From Chloroflexota bacterium (GTDB lineage Bacteria > Chloroflexota > Dehalococcoidia > GIF9 > UBA5629): DNA of 35,683 nucleotides. This document shows, in pieces, positions 15,679 through 25,500 of this stretch. The stretch's first letter is position 1, and every line of letters begins with the position of its first letter. The stretch is from positions 1-35,683 of the forward strand of contig VGNX01000017.1 of NCBI GenBank assembly GCA_016865855.1, given 5' to 3'. The position numbers and the translations under genes are program-made. The notes below the pieces were generated by a model that did not search any database, was not told the DNA's origin, and worked only from the letters and a program-made list of their open reading frames with translations.

Positions 15679-16823
15679 GCAACACTACTAAAAAACTAGC
15701 CGTCCTAGGCTCAACAGGCTCAATAGGACAACAAGCCCTCGATATAGTAAGGAGCTTCCCTGATAAATTCAAGATTATAGGATTAGCCGGCGGCAAAAAT
15801 ACCAAGTTGCTAGCCGAACAAATCAGTCAGTTTCAGCCCCAACTAGTATCCTCAACTCTTGACTTCAGCCTACCCGATAAGACAAAGTTCTCCTCAATGG
15901 AAGAGATAGCCACACATCCTGAAGTCGACCTTGTTGTCATAGCTACCTCAGGCAAAACAGGACTGGCTCCGACACTAGCAGCCATAAGGTCTGGGAAGAA
16001 AGTAGCTCTAGCCAACAAAGAGGTGCTAGTCATGGCAGGTGAAATTATTGTGGCAGAAGCTAAACGTCACCAAGCCCAGATCTTCCCTATCGACAGCGAA
16101 CATAGCGCTATATGGCAGTGCCTCCGTGGAGAGAAAGCTGAGGTCACTCGGCTTATCCTGACAGCTTCAGGAGGACCTTTCTATCATTATTCACCCGCAC
16201 AGTTAGCTAAGGTCACCGTTGAAGAAGCTTTGCGACATCCCACATGGAAAATGGGAAAGAAAGTGACTATTGATTCGGCGACTCTAATGAACAAGGGGCT
16301 GGAAGCAATCGAAGCTCACTGGCTTTTTTCTATACCCTTTAACAAAATCGAAATTGTAATTCACCCCCAGAGTATTATTCATTCCCTGGTAGAATTTGCT
16401 GACGGCTCGCTAAAGGCTCAACTCAGTGTCCCTGACATGCGTTTCCCTATTCAATACGCTTTATCCTACCCCAAGCGATTGGCTAACTCTAGGCTACCGC
16501 GTATTGACCTAGGCCGACTGAATTCACTAACTTTTGAAACAATAAACTATTCTATGTTCCCGTGCCTAGAACTGGCACTTGATGCTGGCAAAAAGGGAGG
16601 AGCCTACCCTGCCGTGCTCTGTGCCGCCGATGAGATAGCTGTCGAACTCTTTCTCAAACAGCATATTAGCTTTCCTGGCATCTCTGAAATAATAGCCAAG
16701 ACCATCAGCTTACACCAAGGCACAGCTACCCCTACTCTAGATGAGATTTTAGCTGCTGATGCCTGGGCGAGAGAAACTGCACTTGAAGTTATCAACAAGG
16801 CAAGCTTATGCTGGAAACAATAG
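15675..16823 (+). CDS. dxr: 1-deoxy-D-xylulose 5-phosphate reductoisomerase
   Basis: Second enzyme of the MEP isoprenoid pathway: DXP to MEP with NADPH. 382 residues from the ATG at 15675, which overlaps the cdsA stop; a TTG 21 bases earlier would add a non-family extension. NADPH motif LGSTGSIGQQALDI at the start; metal and substrate site IDSEHSAIWQ, TASGGPF, HPTWKMGKKVTIDSATLMNK and GLEAIEAHWLF; then VHPQSIIHSLVEF. All expected catalytic Asp/Glu/His positions are present. Confidence 0.98.
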   Translation: MSNTTKKLAVLGSTGSIGQQALDIVRSFPDKFKIIGLAGGKNTKLLAEQISQFQPQLVSSTLDFSLPDKTKFSSMEEIATHPEVDLVVIATSGKTGLAPTLAAIRSGKKVALANKEVLVMAGEIIVAEAKRHQAQIFPIDSEHSAIWQCLRGEKAEVTRLILTASGGPFYHYSPAQLAKVTVEEALRHPTWKMGKKVTIDSATLMNKGLEAIEAHWLFSIPFNKIEIVIHPQSIIHSLVEFADGSLKAQLSVPDMRFPIQYALSYPKRLANSRLPRIDLGRLNSLTFETINYSMFPCLELALDAGKKGGAYPAVLCAADEIAVELFLKQHISFPGISEIIAKTISLHQGTATPTLDEILAADAWARETALEVINKASLCWKQ

Positions 16824-17878
16824 CACTTACAACTGTCAGTTTTATCGGCATACTAGTAGTACTTGTCTTCGCCCATGAGTTCGGGCATTTCATCACAGCC
16901 AAGCTTGCCCGAGTAAAGGTAGAGGAATTTGGCATCGGTTTCCCACCTAGGATTATCAGTTTCAAGCGGGGCGAGACAACATATTCGCTGAACGCCATAC
17001 CCCTCGGCGGCTTTACTAAGATGCTGGGAGAAGAAGACCCAACACTACCAGGCAGTCTAGCCAGCAAGAGTATCCCCATCCGATTTCTAGTTCTTAGCGC
17101 TGGCTCGTTGATGAATATCCTGCTCCCGGTATTACTCTTCACAATCAGTTTTATGATTCCTCACAATATGCTACACGAAAAAGTACAAATACAAGAGGTA
17201 GCACCAGGCTCACCAGCCCAAATCGCCGGAATTGAGCCGGGAGATACAATCCTAACAATAAACGACCGCCCTGTTAAAAACCGCGGCGATGTCGGCTATC
17301 TTATCCAGCTTAATCTGGGCTTAGAAGTGAATATCTTGCTTCAGAGAGGCGAACTCGGCAAACAGGAAGTAGATGTGAAGCCAAGGTGGAATCCACCACC
17401 AGGACAAGGAGCCACCGGCATAACTATCATAGGAGTAGACAGCACCATAGTCCGCGAGTCTTATCCTTTCTGGAAAGCAATACCCTCCAGCATAGTTCGT
17501 TGCCGAGAAATCCTTGTCCTATTCCGGAATGAAGTAGCAGGCTGGTTCATCAGAGGGACATCACCACAGCTAGCTGGTCCGATAGGCATCGCTGAACTGA
17601 CCGGTGAAATGGCCAAAGCTGGCCTTAGCCCCTTACTTGCATTCGCTGCCTTAATTAGCATAAATCTAGCCATCATTAACCTATTCCCATTCCCAGGTCT
17701 GGACGGAGGCAGACTCATCTTTGTAGCTTTAGAATGGGTCCGAAGGGGAAAAAGAATATCGCCCAAAAGAGAAGGCCTTGTCCATTTAATTGGCTTCATA
17801 GTGTTAATACTATTGATTGTTATTGTAAGCTACTATGATATTACTCGTATTATTAAAGGAGAGAACCTGCTACCATGA
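16808..17878 (+). CDS. rseP: site-2 intramembrane metalloprotease (RseP family)
   Basis: 356 residues. Zinc motif HEFGH in the first membrane helix (about residues 23-27), a PDZ domain in the middle (about 120-195; APGSPAQIAGIEPGDTILTI) and the second zinc motif NLFPFPGLDGGRL near the C-terminus, plus two more membrane helices. Cleaves membrane-spanning anti-sigma factors or signal-peptide remnants. The single PDZ domain is normal outside proteobacteria. It overlaps dxr by 16 bases and ispG by four. Confidence 0.96.
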   Translation: MLETIALTTVSFIGILVVLVFAHEFGHFITAKLARVKVEEFGIGFPPRIISFKRGETTYSLNAIPLGGFTKMLGEEDPTLPGSLASKSIPIRFLVLSAGSLMNILLPVLLFTISFMIPHNMLHEKVQIQEVAPGSPAQIAGIEPGDTILTINDRPVKNRGDVGYLIQLNLGLEVNILLQRGELGKQEVDVKPRWNPPPGQGATGITIIGVDSTIVRESYPFWKAIPSSIVRCREILVLFRNEVAGWFIRGTSPQLAGPIGIAELTGEMAKAGLSPLLAFAALISINLAIINLFPFPGLDGGRLIFVALEWVRRGKRISPKREGLVHLIGFIVLILLIVIVSYYDITRIIKGENLLP

Positions 17879-18927
17879 TAGCCCGTAGGCAATCCAAACC
17901 CATCAGAATTGGAACGGTACCCATAGGTGGCAATGCACCTATTATAGTCCAGTCTATGACCAAAACCGATACCAGAAACATACCAGCCACTGTAGCTCAG
18001 ATTAGGGAACTCACCGATTGTGGTTGTGATATAGTTCGAGTAGCTGTGCCCGATTTCGAAGCTGCACAAGCTATTTCAACAATCAAAAAGAATACATCCC
18101 TCCCCATAATTGCTGATATCCATTTTGACTATCGACTTGCCCTCGAAGCTTTGAAAGCGGGCGCCGATGGGCTTCGTTTGAACCCTGGCAATATTCGCGA
18201 ACCAGGACAAATTGCTAAGGTAGTTCAAGCAGCCAAGCAAAGACAGACACCAATCCGCATCGGTATCAATGCTGGAAGCCTACCTCCCGCCTTAAAACCA
18301 TGCGAATCTATATCCCAGCACATGGTTAATGCGGCGCTGGAGCAAATCAACTTACTGGAAAGTCTGGACTTTGATTTGATTAAAGTCTCGCTTAAAGCTT
18401 TCGATGTGCCTACAACTATCGAGGCTTATAGAACAATAGCCCAAAAAATATCCTACCCTTTGCATCTAGGTATAACCGAGGCAGGGCTACCCAGAGCTGG
18501 CGCTGTCCGCAGCGCTGTAGGCATAGGTATACTTCTTCACGAAGGTATCGGTGACACTATCCGTGTCTCCCTTAGCGCCCACCCATGCGAAGAAGTAGAT
18601 ACTGCCTACGAAATCTTGAAAAGCCTTGACCTGCGCCAACATGGCCCTACCTTGATAAGCTGCCCTTCCTGTGGTCGGGCTGAAGTAGATATCATCAGCC
18701 TTGCTGAATCCGTAGATAAAAACCTGAGAGAGATAAGCAAACCTATCAAGGTTGCCGTCATGGGTTGTGTTGTTAATGGCCCCGGTGAGGCGAAAGACGC
18801 TGATGTCGGCATCGCCTGCGGCAAAGGCAAAGGTGCCATTTTCAGAAAAGGCAAAGTGGTCAGCACCGTTGCTGAAAAAGACTTCCTGGAGGCACTTATG
18901 GCAGAGGTGAAAAGCCTTTTAAATTAA
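17875..18927 (+). CDS. ispG: 4-hydroxy-3-methylbut-2-enyl diphosphate synthase
   Basis: MEP-pathway [4Fe-4S] enzyme converting MEcPP to HMBPP. 350 residues: TIM-barrel part with VGGNAPIIVQSMTKTDT, ADIHFDYRLA and LRLNPGNI, then the cluster domain with Cys ligands in SCPSCGRAE and VMGCVVNGPGEA, whose Glu is the fourth ligand. The ATG overlaps the rseP stop. Together with dxr in the same operon it shows isoprenoids are made by the MEP route. Confidence 0.98.
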   Translation: MIARRQSKPIRIGTVPIGGNAPIIVQSMTKTDTRNIPATVAQIRELTDCGCDIVRVAVPDFEAAQAISTIKKNTSLPIIADIHFDYRLALEALKAGADGLRLNPGNIREPGQIAKVVQAAKQRQTPIRIGINAGSLPPALKPCESISQHMVNAALEQINLLESLDFDLIKVSLKAFDVPTTIEAYRTIAQKISYPLHLGITEAGLPRAGAVRSAVGIGILLHEGIGDTIRVSLSAHPCEEVDTAYEILKSLDLRQHGPTLISCPSCGRAEVDIISLAESVDKNLREISKPIKVAVMGCVVNGPGEAKDADVGIACGKGKGAIFRKGKVVSTVAEKDFLEALMAEVKSLLN

Positions 18928-18942
18928 AAGAAGGAGAATAGA

Positions 18943-19224
18943 GTGGAATATCCGATAACTGTCAGTTTGAGCTATCAGGATAAACTTTCGCGGCTAACTA
19001 CTTTCTTTCGAGGCCTTATGGTTATACCTCATTTGATCGCCCTTTGGGCTATCGGTATAGGTGCCAGCACCGTCGCTTTTATCGCCTGGTGGGCCATTCT
19101 GTTCACTGGCAGATATCCCAGGTGGGCCTTTGATTTCGTGGCTGGCTATGTCCGCTGGTACACTAGAGTAAGCGGTTATTATCTGCTTATAACTGACAAA
19201 TATCCACCTTTTAGTATAGAATAA
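18943..19224 (+). CDS. small membrane protein, DUF4389-like
   Basis: 93 residues. One or two membrane helices (about 21-54: RGLMVIPHLIALWAIGIG, then AFIAWWAILFTG) followed by RYPRWAFDFVAGYVRWYTRV and YYLLITDKYPPF, the phrase I associate with DUF4389. Starts with GTG, with AAGGAG six bases upstream. It sits between ispG and proS with 15 and 57 base gaps and is probably co-transcribed. Function not known. Confidence 0.8.
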   Translation: MEYPITVSLSYQDKLSRLTTFFRGLMVIPHLIALWAIGIGASTVAFIAWWAILFTGRYPRWAFDFVAGYVRWYTRVSGYYLLITDKYPPFSIE

Positions 19225-19281
19225 CTAACCAGCAAAGACTTAGCCCGTGGAGACTTGATTTCATGCTCATAGGATGAAAAT

Positions 19282-20982
19282 ATGCGATTTTCCAAGCTTT
19301 TTGGCAAAACGCTAAAGGAGATACCTTCAGAAGCTGACACCTTAAGTCACCAGCTGTTACTCAGGGCTGGAATGATTCAACAAGTAGCCGCCGGTATCTA
19401 CTCCTACTTGCCTTTAGGTTGGCGAGTGCTCAGGAAAGTCGAGCAAATAATCCGAGAGGAAATGAACAAAGCCGGTGGGCAAGAGCTGATGCTGCCTGCA
19501 CTTCAACCTTTTGAAATATGGGAGGAATCAGGCAGATACCCTTCTTTTGGCAAAACGCTTTTCACCATTATTGACCGTAAAGAACATAAATTGGCCTTGG
19601 GGCCAACCCACGAAGAGGTCATTACTATGCTCGTCCGACGCTATGTGCAGAGCTACCGTGACCTGCCACTCCTCCTCTACCAAATACAGAATAAGTTCCG
19701 CGATGAACCCCGGCCGCGAGGCGGTTTACTACGGGTCCGTGAGTTCATCATGAAAGACCTCTACAGCTTCCATACCGATGAAGCAGACTTAGACCGTAGC
19801 TACCAGGAAATGATCCAAGCCTACAAGAACGTTTACTCTCGCTGTGGCTTACCAGCAGTGGTAGTAGAAGCCGACAGCGGCGCTATTGGTGGCAAAGAGT
19901 CTCACGAGTTTATGCTCATCGCTGAAACGGGGGAAGATGAAATTGTCTATTGCTCGAATTGCGATTATGCTGCTAATATTGAAAAGGCTCGGAGTGTTAA
20001 GCCAGAACTGGAAACGAAAACTCCCCTGCCCGTGGAGGAGATATCGACCCCAAACATCAAAACCATCGAAGAGGTAGCTAACTTCGTTGGTGTGCCATCA
20101 AGTCACACCCTAAAAGCAGTCTTTTATTCAACCGATGCTGAGCTTGTCTTTGTAGTCATTAGAGGAGACTTGGATGTCAACGAAACAAAACTTAAGAATT
20201 TGCTGAAATGCTCAGAGCTGCGCCTGGCTACAGAAATCGAGGTAAAGTCGGCCGGACTAGTAGCCGGTTCAGCTTCGCCGATTGGTATAAAAGGAATTAA
20301 GATTATAGCTGACGACTCGATAACTATAGGCTCCAATTTCATCGCCGGTGCCAATAAGCCGGATACGCATCTCAAGAATGTGAACTATCCTCGTGATTTC
20401 AAGGTCGACCTTATTGCCGATATCGCTGTGGCTCGCCCCGGAGACAATTGCCCTAAGTGCAACGGTAAACTCCTTGCCAGCCATGGAATCGAGGTAGGGC
20501 ATGTCTTCAAACTAGGCACCTTTCTCAGTGAGAAGCTGGGAGCTTTTTTCCTCGACCGAAACGGTGTATCACAACCAATCATAATGGGTACCTATGGCAT
20601 AGGACTGGGAAGACTATTGGCAGCTGCAGTAGAGCAGAACCACGATGATAAAGGCATTATCTGGCCGGTAGCAATTGCCCCATACCATCTCTACTTTTGT
20701 CCCCTACGTCTAGAAGACTCTGGAATCGCTGAAACCGCAGAGAAACTCTACCAAGACTTAATCAAAGAAAACCTGGATGTGCTCTTCGACGACCGAGATG
20801 AATCCCCAGGAGTTAAATTTAATGATGCTGACCTATTAGGAATACCTCTCCGCTTAACCTTAAGTCCACGCACCTTGCAGAGTCAGAGCGTAGAGGCAAA
20901 ATGGCGCAAAGAGAATCAGACACAGCTTTTTCCAATAGAAGAAACATCCGCAAGAGTAAAGAAATTATTTGAAACGGCATAG
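19282..20982 (+). CDS. proS: prolyl-tRNA synthetase (bacterial type with editing insertion)
   Basis: 566 residues. Class II motif 1 region AAGIYSYLPLGWRVLRKVE, motif 2 FRDEPRPRGGLLRVREFIMK and motif 3 TYGIGLGRLLAAAVEQNHD. An insertion at about residues 225-385 (VPSSHTLKAVFYS, ELRLATEIEV) is the YbaK-like editing domain that clears Ala-tRNA(Pro). C-terminal anticodon-binding domain (FDDRDESPGVKFNDADLLG). ATG with AGGA seven bases upstream. Last gene of the long plus-strand cluster. Confidence 0.98.
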   Translation: MRFSKLFGKTLKEIPSEADTLSHQLLLRAGMIQQVAAGIYSYLPLGWRVLRKVEQIIREEMNKAGGQELMLPALQPFEIWEESGRYPSFGKTLFTIIDRKEHKLALGPTHEEVITMLVRRYVQSYRDLPLLLYQIQNKFRDEPRPRGGLLRVREFIMKDLYSFHTDEADLDRSYQEMIQAYKNVYSRCGLPAVVVEADSGAIGGKESHEFMLIAETGEDEIVYCSNCDYAANIEKARSVKPELETKTPLPVEEISTPNIKTIEEVANFVGVPSSHTLKAVFYSTDAELVFVVIRGDLDVNETKLKNLLKCSELRLATEIEVKSAGLVAGSASPIGIKGIKIIADDSITIGSNFIAGANKPDTHLKNVNYPRDFKVDLIADIAVARPGDNCPKCNGKLLASHGIEVGHVFKLGTFLSEKLGAFFLDRNGVSQPIIMGTYGIGLGRLLAAAVEQNHDDKGIIWPVAIAPYHLYFCPLRLEDSGIAETAEKLYQDLIKENLDVLFDDRDESPGVKFNDADLLGIPLRLTLSPRTLQSQSVEAKWRKENQTQLFPIEETSARVKKLFETA

Positions 20983-20991
20983 CGAAGCTAC

Positions 20992-21020
20992 TTGACTTTT
21001 TGGCAAATTATTGATATCTT
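20992..21020 (+). promoter_or_regulatory. promoter of the first cobalamin riboswitch
   Basis: TTGACT (20992-20997, 5/6), 17 bases, TATCTT (21015-21020, 4/6). Predicted start near 21027, about ten bases before the aptamer. Confidence 0.6.
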
Positions 21021-21036
21021 GTCACTAACTGAATAG

Positions 21037-21169
21037 CGTAGTTGGGGTGTCCTTAGGTAACTAAGGGCTTAATTGGAGAGCAAGCCGGCGGAATTCCGGC
21101 ACAGTCCCGCCTACTGTAAAAGTCAGAACGCCTGCCCTAGAGCCTTTATCTGCCTCCGCGGAGTAAGGG
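21037..21169 (+). promoter_or_regulatory. cobalamin riboswitch, copy 1
   Basis: Carries the B12-box core: GGAGAGCAAGCCGGCGGAA, TTCCGGCACAGTCCCGCC, ACTGTAA and the 3' element GAACGCCTGCC. A further helix CCTTTA/TAAGG around CTCCGCGGAG closes the element. 21173-21179 (GGGATTT) can pair perfectly with AAATCCC (21196-21202) as an antiterminator against the terminator that follows. It precedes a BtuF-like gene, so it is a cobalamin off-switch. Confidence 0.95.
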
Positions 21170-21193
21170 GGTGGGATTTATTACTTTAAGTAG

Positions 21194-21232
21194 AAAAATC
21201 CCCCTGTTCTGAGGAGCAAGGGGATTTTTATT
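21194..21232 (+). terminator. terminator of cobalamin riboswitch copy 1
   Basis: AAAAATCCCC pairs with GGGGATTTTT over ten bases, with T's following. It ends about 20 bases before the btuF-like start, the position expected of a transcription-attenuating platform. Confidence 0.93.
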
Positions 21233-21250
21233 TGCACAAAGGAGGTCGCG

Positions 21251-22267
21251 ATGAAACGGTATATTTTGAGTCTCTTGACTTTAATGATGGTACTGGGGAC
21301 AGTTTTCTTAACTGCTTGTGCCACTCCACCCCCAACTCAAGAAATAACACCGTCACCCCCACCAATAACTGGGGAAAAACCACCGGAGGAAGTTAAACCA
21401 GAGCCAGAGGAATTACCCGGCTTTCCGTTAACCATCGTTGATGATCTGGGCAGGACAGTAACAATTGAGCGGTTGCCACAGCGGATTGTCTCTCTAGCAC
21501 CGAGCAACACCGAGATCCTCTTTGCCTTAGGTCTCGAGGACAAGTTAGTGGGTACCACGGACTATTGTGACTATCCGGAAGCAGCTAAGGCTAAACCACG
21601 AGTGGCTGGTTACCTCACACCTGACATGGAAAAAGTGATTTCTCTGGAACCAGACCTAGTGCTTGCCGAATCAATACACAAGAAAATGGTGCTACCAGCT
21701 CTGGAGAAGCTTGGACTTACTGTCGTTGTAATGTCAGCAGAGTCTATTGATACGGTGATTAAAGACATAGCTTTGATAGGTCAAATTAATGGAAAAAGCC
21801 GAGCAGCCTCCCAGCTAATTAATAACTTGACCAACAGAATTGAAGCAGTAACTGCAAAAACCAAAGATTTGTCTGCAGCGCAAAGGCCACGAGTCCTCTA
21901 TGTCTGCTGGCATGACCCGATATGGACAATGGGTCGTAAAACTTTCATCAATGACTTAATCTGGAAGGCTGGAGGGGTTAACATCTTTGCCAATGACTTC
22001 GAGAAATCTCGAGTTGTATCACTGGAGGCTGTTGTCGCCAAGAACCCTCAAGTAATTATCGTCAGCGGTATGGCTACATCAGGAAACTTGATATACAACT
22101 CTATAATGAAAGAAACAAGACTAGCGGTAATAGATGCTATCGTTAGCAACCAGGTTTATAGAATAAGTGATGCCAATCTGATTGAGCGTCCCGGACCAAG
22201 AATAGTAGACGGCTTAGAAGAGGTAGCAAAATTCATTCACCCCGAGATTTTCGGCACAGCCAAGTGA
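21251..22267 (+). CDS. btuF: BtuF-like corrinoid ABC-transporter binding lipoprotein
   Basis: 338 residues. Lipoprotein signal peptide with lipobox FLTAC (Cys23), then a Pro/Glu-rich linker (24-58) and a class III periplasmic-binding fold: LPQRIVSLAPSNTEILFALG, GTTDYCDYP, SLEPDLVLAE, and in the second lobe YVCWHDPIWTMG and NPQVIIVSG. The family also holds siderophore and heme binders; the cobalamin riboswitch directly upstream argues for corrinoid. No btuC or btuD permease genes are adjacent, so the rest of the transporter must be elsewhere. Ribosome binding site AAAGGAGG, seven bases from ATG. Confidence 0.9.
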   Translation: MKRYILSLLTLMMVLGTVFLTACATPPPTQEITPSPPPITGEKPPEEVKPEPEELPGFPLTIVDDLGRTVTIERLPQRIVSLAPSNTEILFALGLEDKLVGTTDYCDYPEAAKAKPRVAGYLTPDMEKVISLEPDLVLAESIHKKMVLPALEKLGLTVVVMSAESIDTVIKDIALIGQINGKSRAASQLINNLTNRIEAVTAKTKDLSAAQRPRVLYVCWHDPIWTMGRKTFINDLIWKAGGVNIFANDFEKSRVVSLEAVVAKNPQVIIVSGMATSGNLIYNSIMKETRLAVIDAIVSNQVYRISDANLIERPGPRIVDGLEEVAKFIHPEIFGTAK

Positions 22268-22315
22268 AAGTAGCCGACGGAGGTAATTTCTCCATTTAGA
22301 AGAGAAAAGGAGGTT

Positions 22316-22343
22316 TTGACTTCTCAATCTAACTCAGAACAAT
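22316..22343 (+). promoter_or_regulatory. possible promoter of the second cobalamin riboswitch
   Basis: TTGACT (22316-22321) and, 16 bases later, AACAAT (22338-22343, 4/6). Weak and nearly touching the aptamer; read-through from btuF would be the alternative. Confidence 0.3.
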
Positions 22344-22476
22344 AGTTGACCGGGGCGTTCTTGGGTGACCAAGAGCTTAATTGGAGAGCAAGCTGGTGAA
22401 ATTCCGGCACAGTCCCGCCTACTGTAAAAGCCAGAACGCCTGCCCCACAACCTTTATCTGCCTCCGCGGAGAAAGG
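22344..22476 (+). promoter_or_regulatory. cobalamin riboswitch, copy 2
   Basis: Same core as copy 1: GGAGAGCAAGCTGGTGAAA, TTCCGGCACAGTCCCGCC, ACTGTAA and GAACGCCTGCC, and the same TTTATCTGCCTCCGCGGAG closing element. From CTTAATTGG to the final G-run the two copies differ at about 8 of 104 positions, and the G-to-A in GGTGAAA brings this copy closer to the textbook consensus. It controls the large surface protein that follows. Confidence 0.95.
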
Positions 22477-22505
22477 GGGAAGGAAAATGAGCCAAGTCGT
22501 ACCAT

Positions 22506-22540
22506 AAGTCCCCTGCTCTTAGGAGCTAGGGACTTTTTTA
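22506..22540 (+). terminator. terminator of cobalamin riboswitch copy 2
   Basis: AAGTCCC (22506-22512) with GGGACTT (22529-22535), an inner GCTC/GAGC stem with a TTAG loop, then a T-run. It ends about 30 bases before the start codon. Its sequence differs from the terminator of copy 1 although the aptamers are nearly identical. Confidence 0.93.
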
Positions 22541-22571
22541 ATGTCAAGTTCAAACCACTTAGGAGGACATC

Positions 22572-25500
22572 ATGAAAACCGAACATTCCGTCTTTGGGCT
22601 TCTAGCTATCGTGCTAATAATAGCTAGCATACCGCTAACAACCGGCTCAAAGCCAGCCCTGGCAGACCCAGGAGTCCTTAAGTGGACCAGAATAGATACA
22701 CCAGGAGGAATCATTGGGAGGAATGACATCACCAGCCCATCTGAGGTTAGTCGAATTGCCATTGGCTCAGATGGAAAGACTTTCTACGCCGTAGATATAG
22801 CCAACGCGGACACTACCACAGGCAGCAAAGCTCTGTATAAGTCGACCGACAAGGGAATATCATGGAGTGACGCTATTAGTAGATATCTCTACCAATCCAT
22901 GAGCCCCGCAGAACAAAACTTTTTCAGGGTATGGGATATAGCTGTAGCTCCTGATGACGTCAATTTTGTGGCCGTAGTTACTAACGATAGTACCACCAAC
23001 CTACCGTGGAACGTGTGGGTATCAACAGACGGAGGCGTCGGATGGGAAAATACAAATTGCCCTGCTGGCGGCAATATAAGCACGATTGATATTTCTCCAA
23101 ATTACGGCACTCGTGATATTGCCATCGGCACTCGAACTGGGACTGGCGGTGGCACTATCTGGATGGTAAAGACGCCTGGCTACAACAATTGGGTAGCCCA
23201 GGGCTTTACTGGTGATGTCATGGCTTTGAAATTCTCACCTAGCTACCGCAATGATGCCACCATAGCAATTGTCTACTCCGACACTACTGGCACCTATCTT
23301 AATGCTGGCATTCACGACTTAAATGCCAATACCACTGATTGGACAGTAATTTATGTTAATCCCCAACCAGAGATTACTACTGGAGAGTCAGGTTCGTCAC
23401 CCAAAGCAGACCAGATTATTAGCGCTGATTTGGAACTGCCCTCTGACTTTTCAGGGCAGGCTTCGAGCTTGCGCCGTTTCTATATCAGCATTGATGACGC
23501 TGGTACAACAAATAATGGCGGCATATATAGGTTCGACAATACCCTTGGCTACCGGCTAATGTCCGCCACCATGACTAAGAGGATTTCCAGCATTGCCTAC
23601 TACGGCACCTACGCCTCAGGAAAACTGCTGGCTGGCGAGGTTCTGGGTAACCCGTGTTCAGCCACAGTGCTGACTTGGTTCACCGATGCGCCAACCACTT
23701 GCCCTATTCCTTGCTGGTATCCGGCTATGAAACCACCTACCGGAGCTGCTGGCACCGACAATTGCACCGGCTCAGGTTACGGCAATGCCCAAATTGACTG
23801 GTCACCTGATGGCACCACCGCCTATGTTGGCACAGCTAGCAGTAAAACTCTTGCACCGGGTGTTAATTGGCCAAACCCTTATATGACAGGTGAAGACCTC
23901 GATGAATCAGCCTTCTCTCTCAGCCGCAATAATGGCGAAATATGGAACCAGCTCGCCTTTATAGACACTAGAATCAGCCAGCTATTGGACATCGCCATAT
24001 CCCCAGATTGCTCAACTGTCTATTTAGCTTCAGTTAACGAAAACTTAAATTGCTCCGGATTCGACAGCGTCTGGCGCAGCCAGAGCTCGCCAATTGGCTC
24101 AATCTGGGAGCGTGTGTTATGCGCAACCACCACCGAACAAGCCTGTACCACAGGCCAAACAGATAGAGCTATTCTCAGCCTCGCTGGCGATAAAGCTGAT
24201 GGCCAGATTATTTGCTGGGCTGCTGTCGGGACACGAAAAATGATGTGGTCGCCAGACTTTGGGGACTACTGGGCTAGTATTAATCCTGGACTTGTTATAC
24301 AAGACATGGCAACTGAAGATAGCAAGACATTGTATGTACTTAATGCCACAGGCTGGGTGCAGAAGTTCACCTTCAGCGGAACAGGTTGGGTATCCCATGC
24401 CGCCGTCCCCACCGAACTTGACACTGGATACAGCATCGCCACTGCCTATACCGGACTGACACCAGATAATGACAAGGGACATATCATCGTTGGCAGCACA
24501 GGTACTGGAATCTACGATGTGGCTTATTCCACAGATGGCGGTGCTACCTTTACACCCATTGTCATACAACTTCCCACTCGTGGCAACACATTAGTAGTTG
24601 CCAGCTCAGGTTATAAGAGTGACGGTAACATCCTAGCAATCAATTCAGGCGGAATGTACTGCTGGGGGATTTACTCCGGAAAATATGAGTGGGAAGCATG
24701 GTGGGGTGGCCCTAGCCGGCCCAGCCCTGTCACCAGCCTGGCAATATCCCGTAACTACGGCTTCTACTTCTCCACCCCAGCAAGTCCATACTCACCAGCT
24801 ACTCCGTATATCAGATGGTCTGCAGCTACCGCTGGACTCGACCCATCGATTTCTCTTGGAAACGCAAACGAGCCAACCGGAAGACTTAAGATTTGTGGTG
24901 GGCTCGAAACCGGTGAGCCGGTCACCGCCTGGGTCATTGACCAGCGTCCGTACAGTTCACCACAAGGCGGCGTCTGGTGCTATACGGATACCCTGCCTTG
25001 GATCGGCCCTACGCCTATTTCACCGGTAAGTGAAACCTCTGTAAATTATGACCCAGTAACGGGGAGAGCTAGCGAGATAAACCTCAGATGGAAACCGGTG
25101 TCCTTATCTAGGGGTTATCAAATTCAAATAGCCAAAGATGAAGATTTTGCTTTACGAGTCGCCGATATCGGTAGTGCTTGGGGAGGGCCCTTTTACACCC
25201 CATACGATTTGGACACTCCTGCTTTAGCTATACCACCCGGCGGAGGGACAATCATCGATAGTAATGGCAACACATGGACAATTCCTCCGCTTGAAGCAGG
25301 GCATGCTTATTACTGGAGGATAAAAGTTCAAGACGTGGCTTTTGGTGACGCTATCAAAAGTCCTTGGTCCTGGCGAGAAATTTTCACTGTTAAAACTGGC
25401 CTACGAATAGCTACACCATACTACGGGCCTCAGCTATTGCTGCCAGATAACGGCTGCCTCGGCTGCCCAGTCAAATCAGCTTCATTCGCGTGGTCACCTT

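Noticed and set aside
22314-22345. Nine-codon TTG-started frame with a strong AAGGAGG just before the second cobalamin riboswitch
   Set aside because: TTGACT there reads better as a -35 box and the spacing to AAGGAGG is too short; no support for translation.
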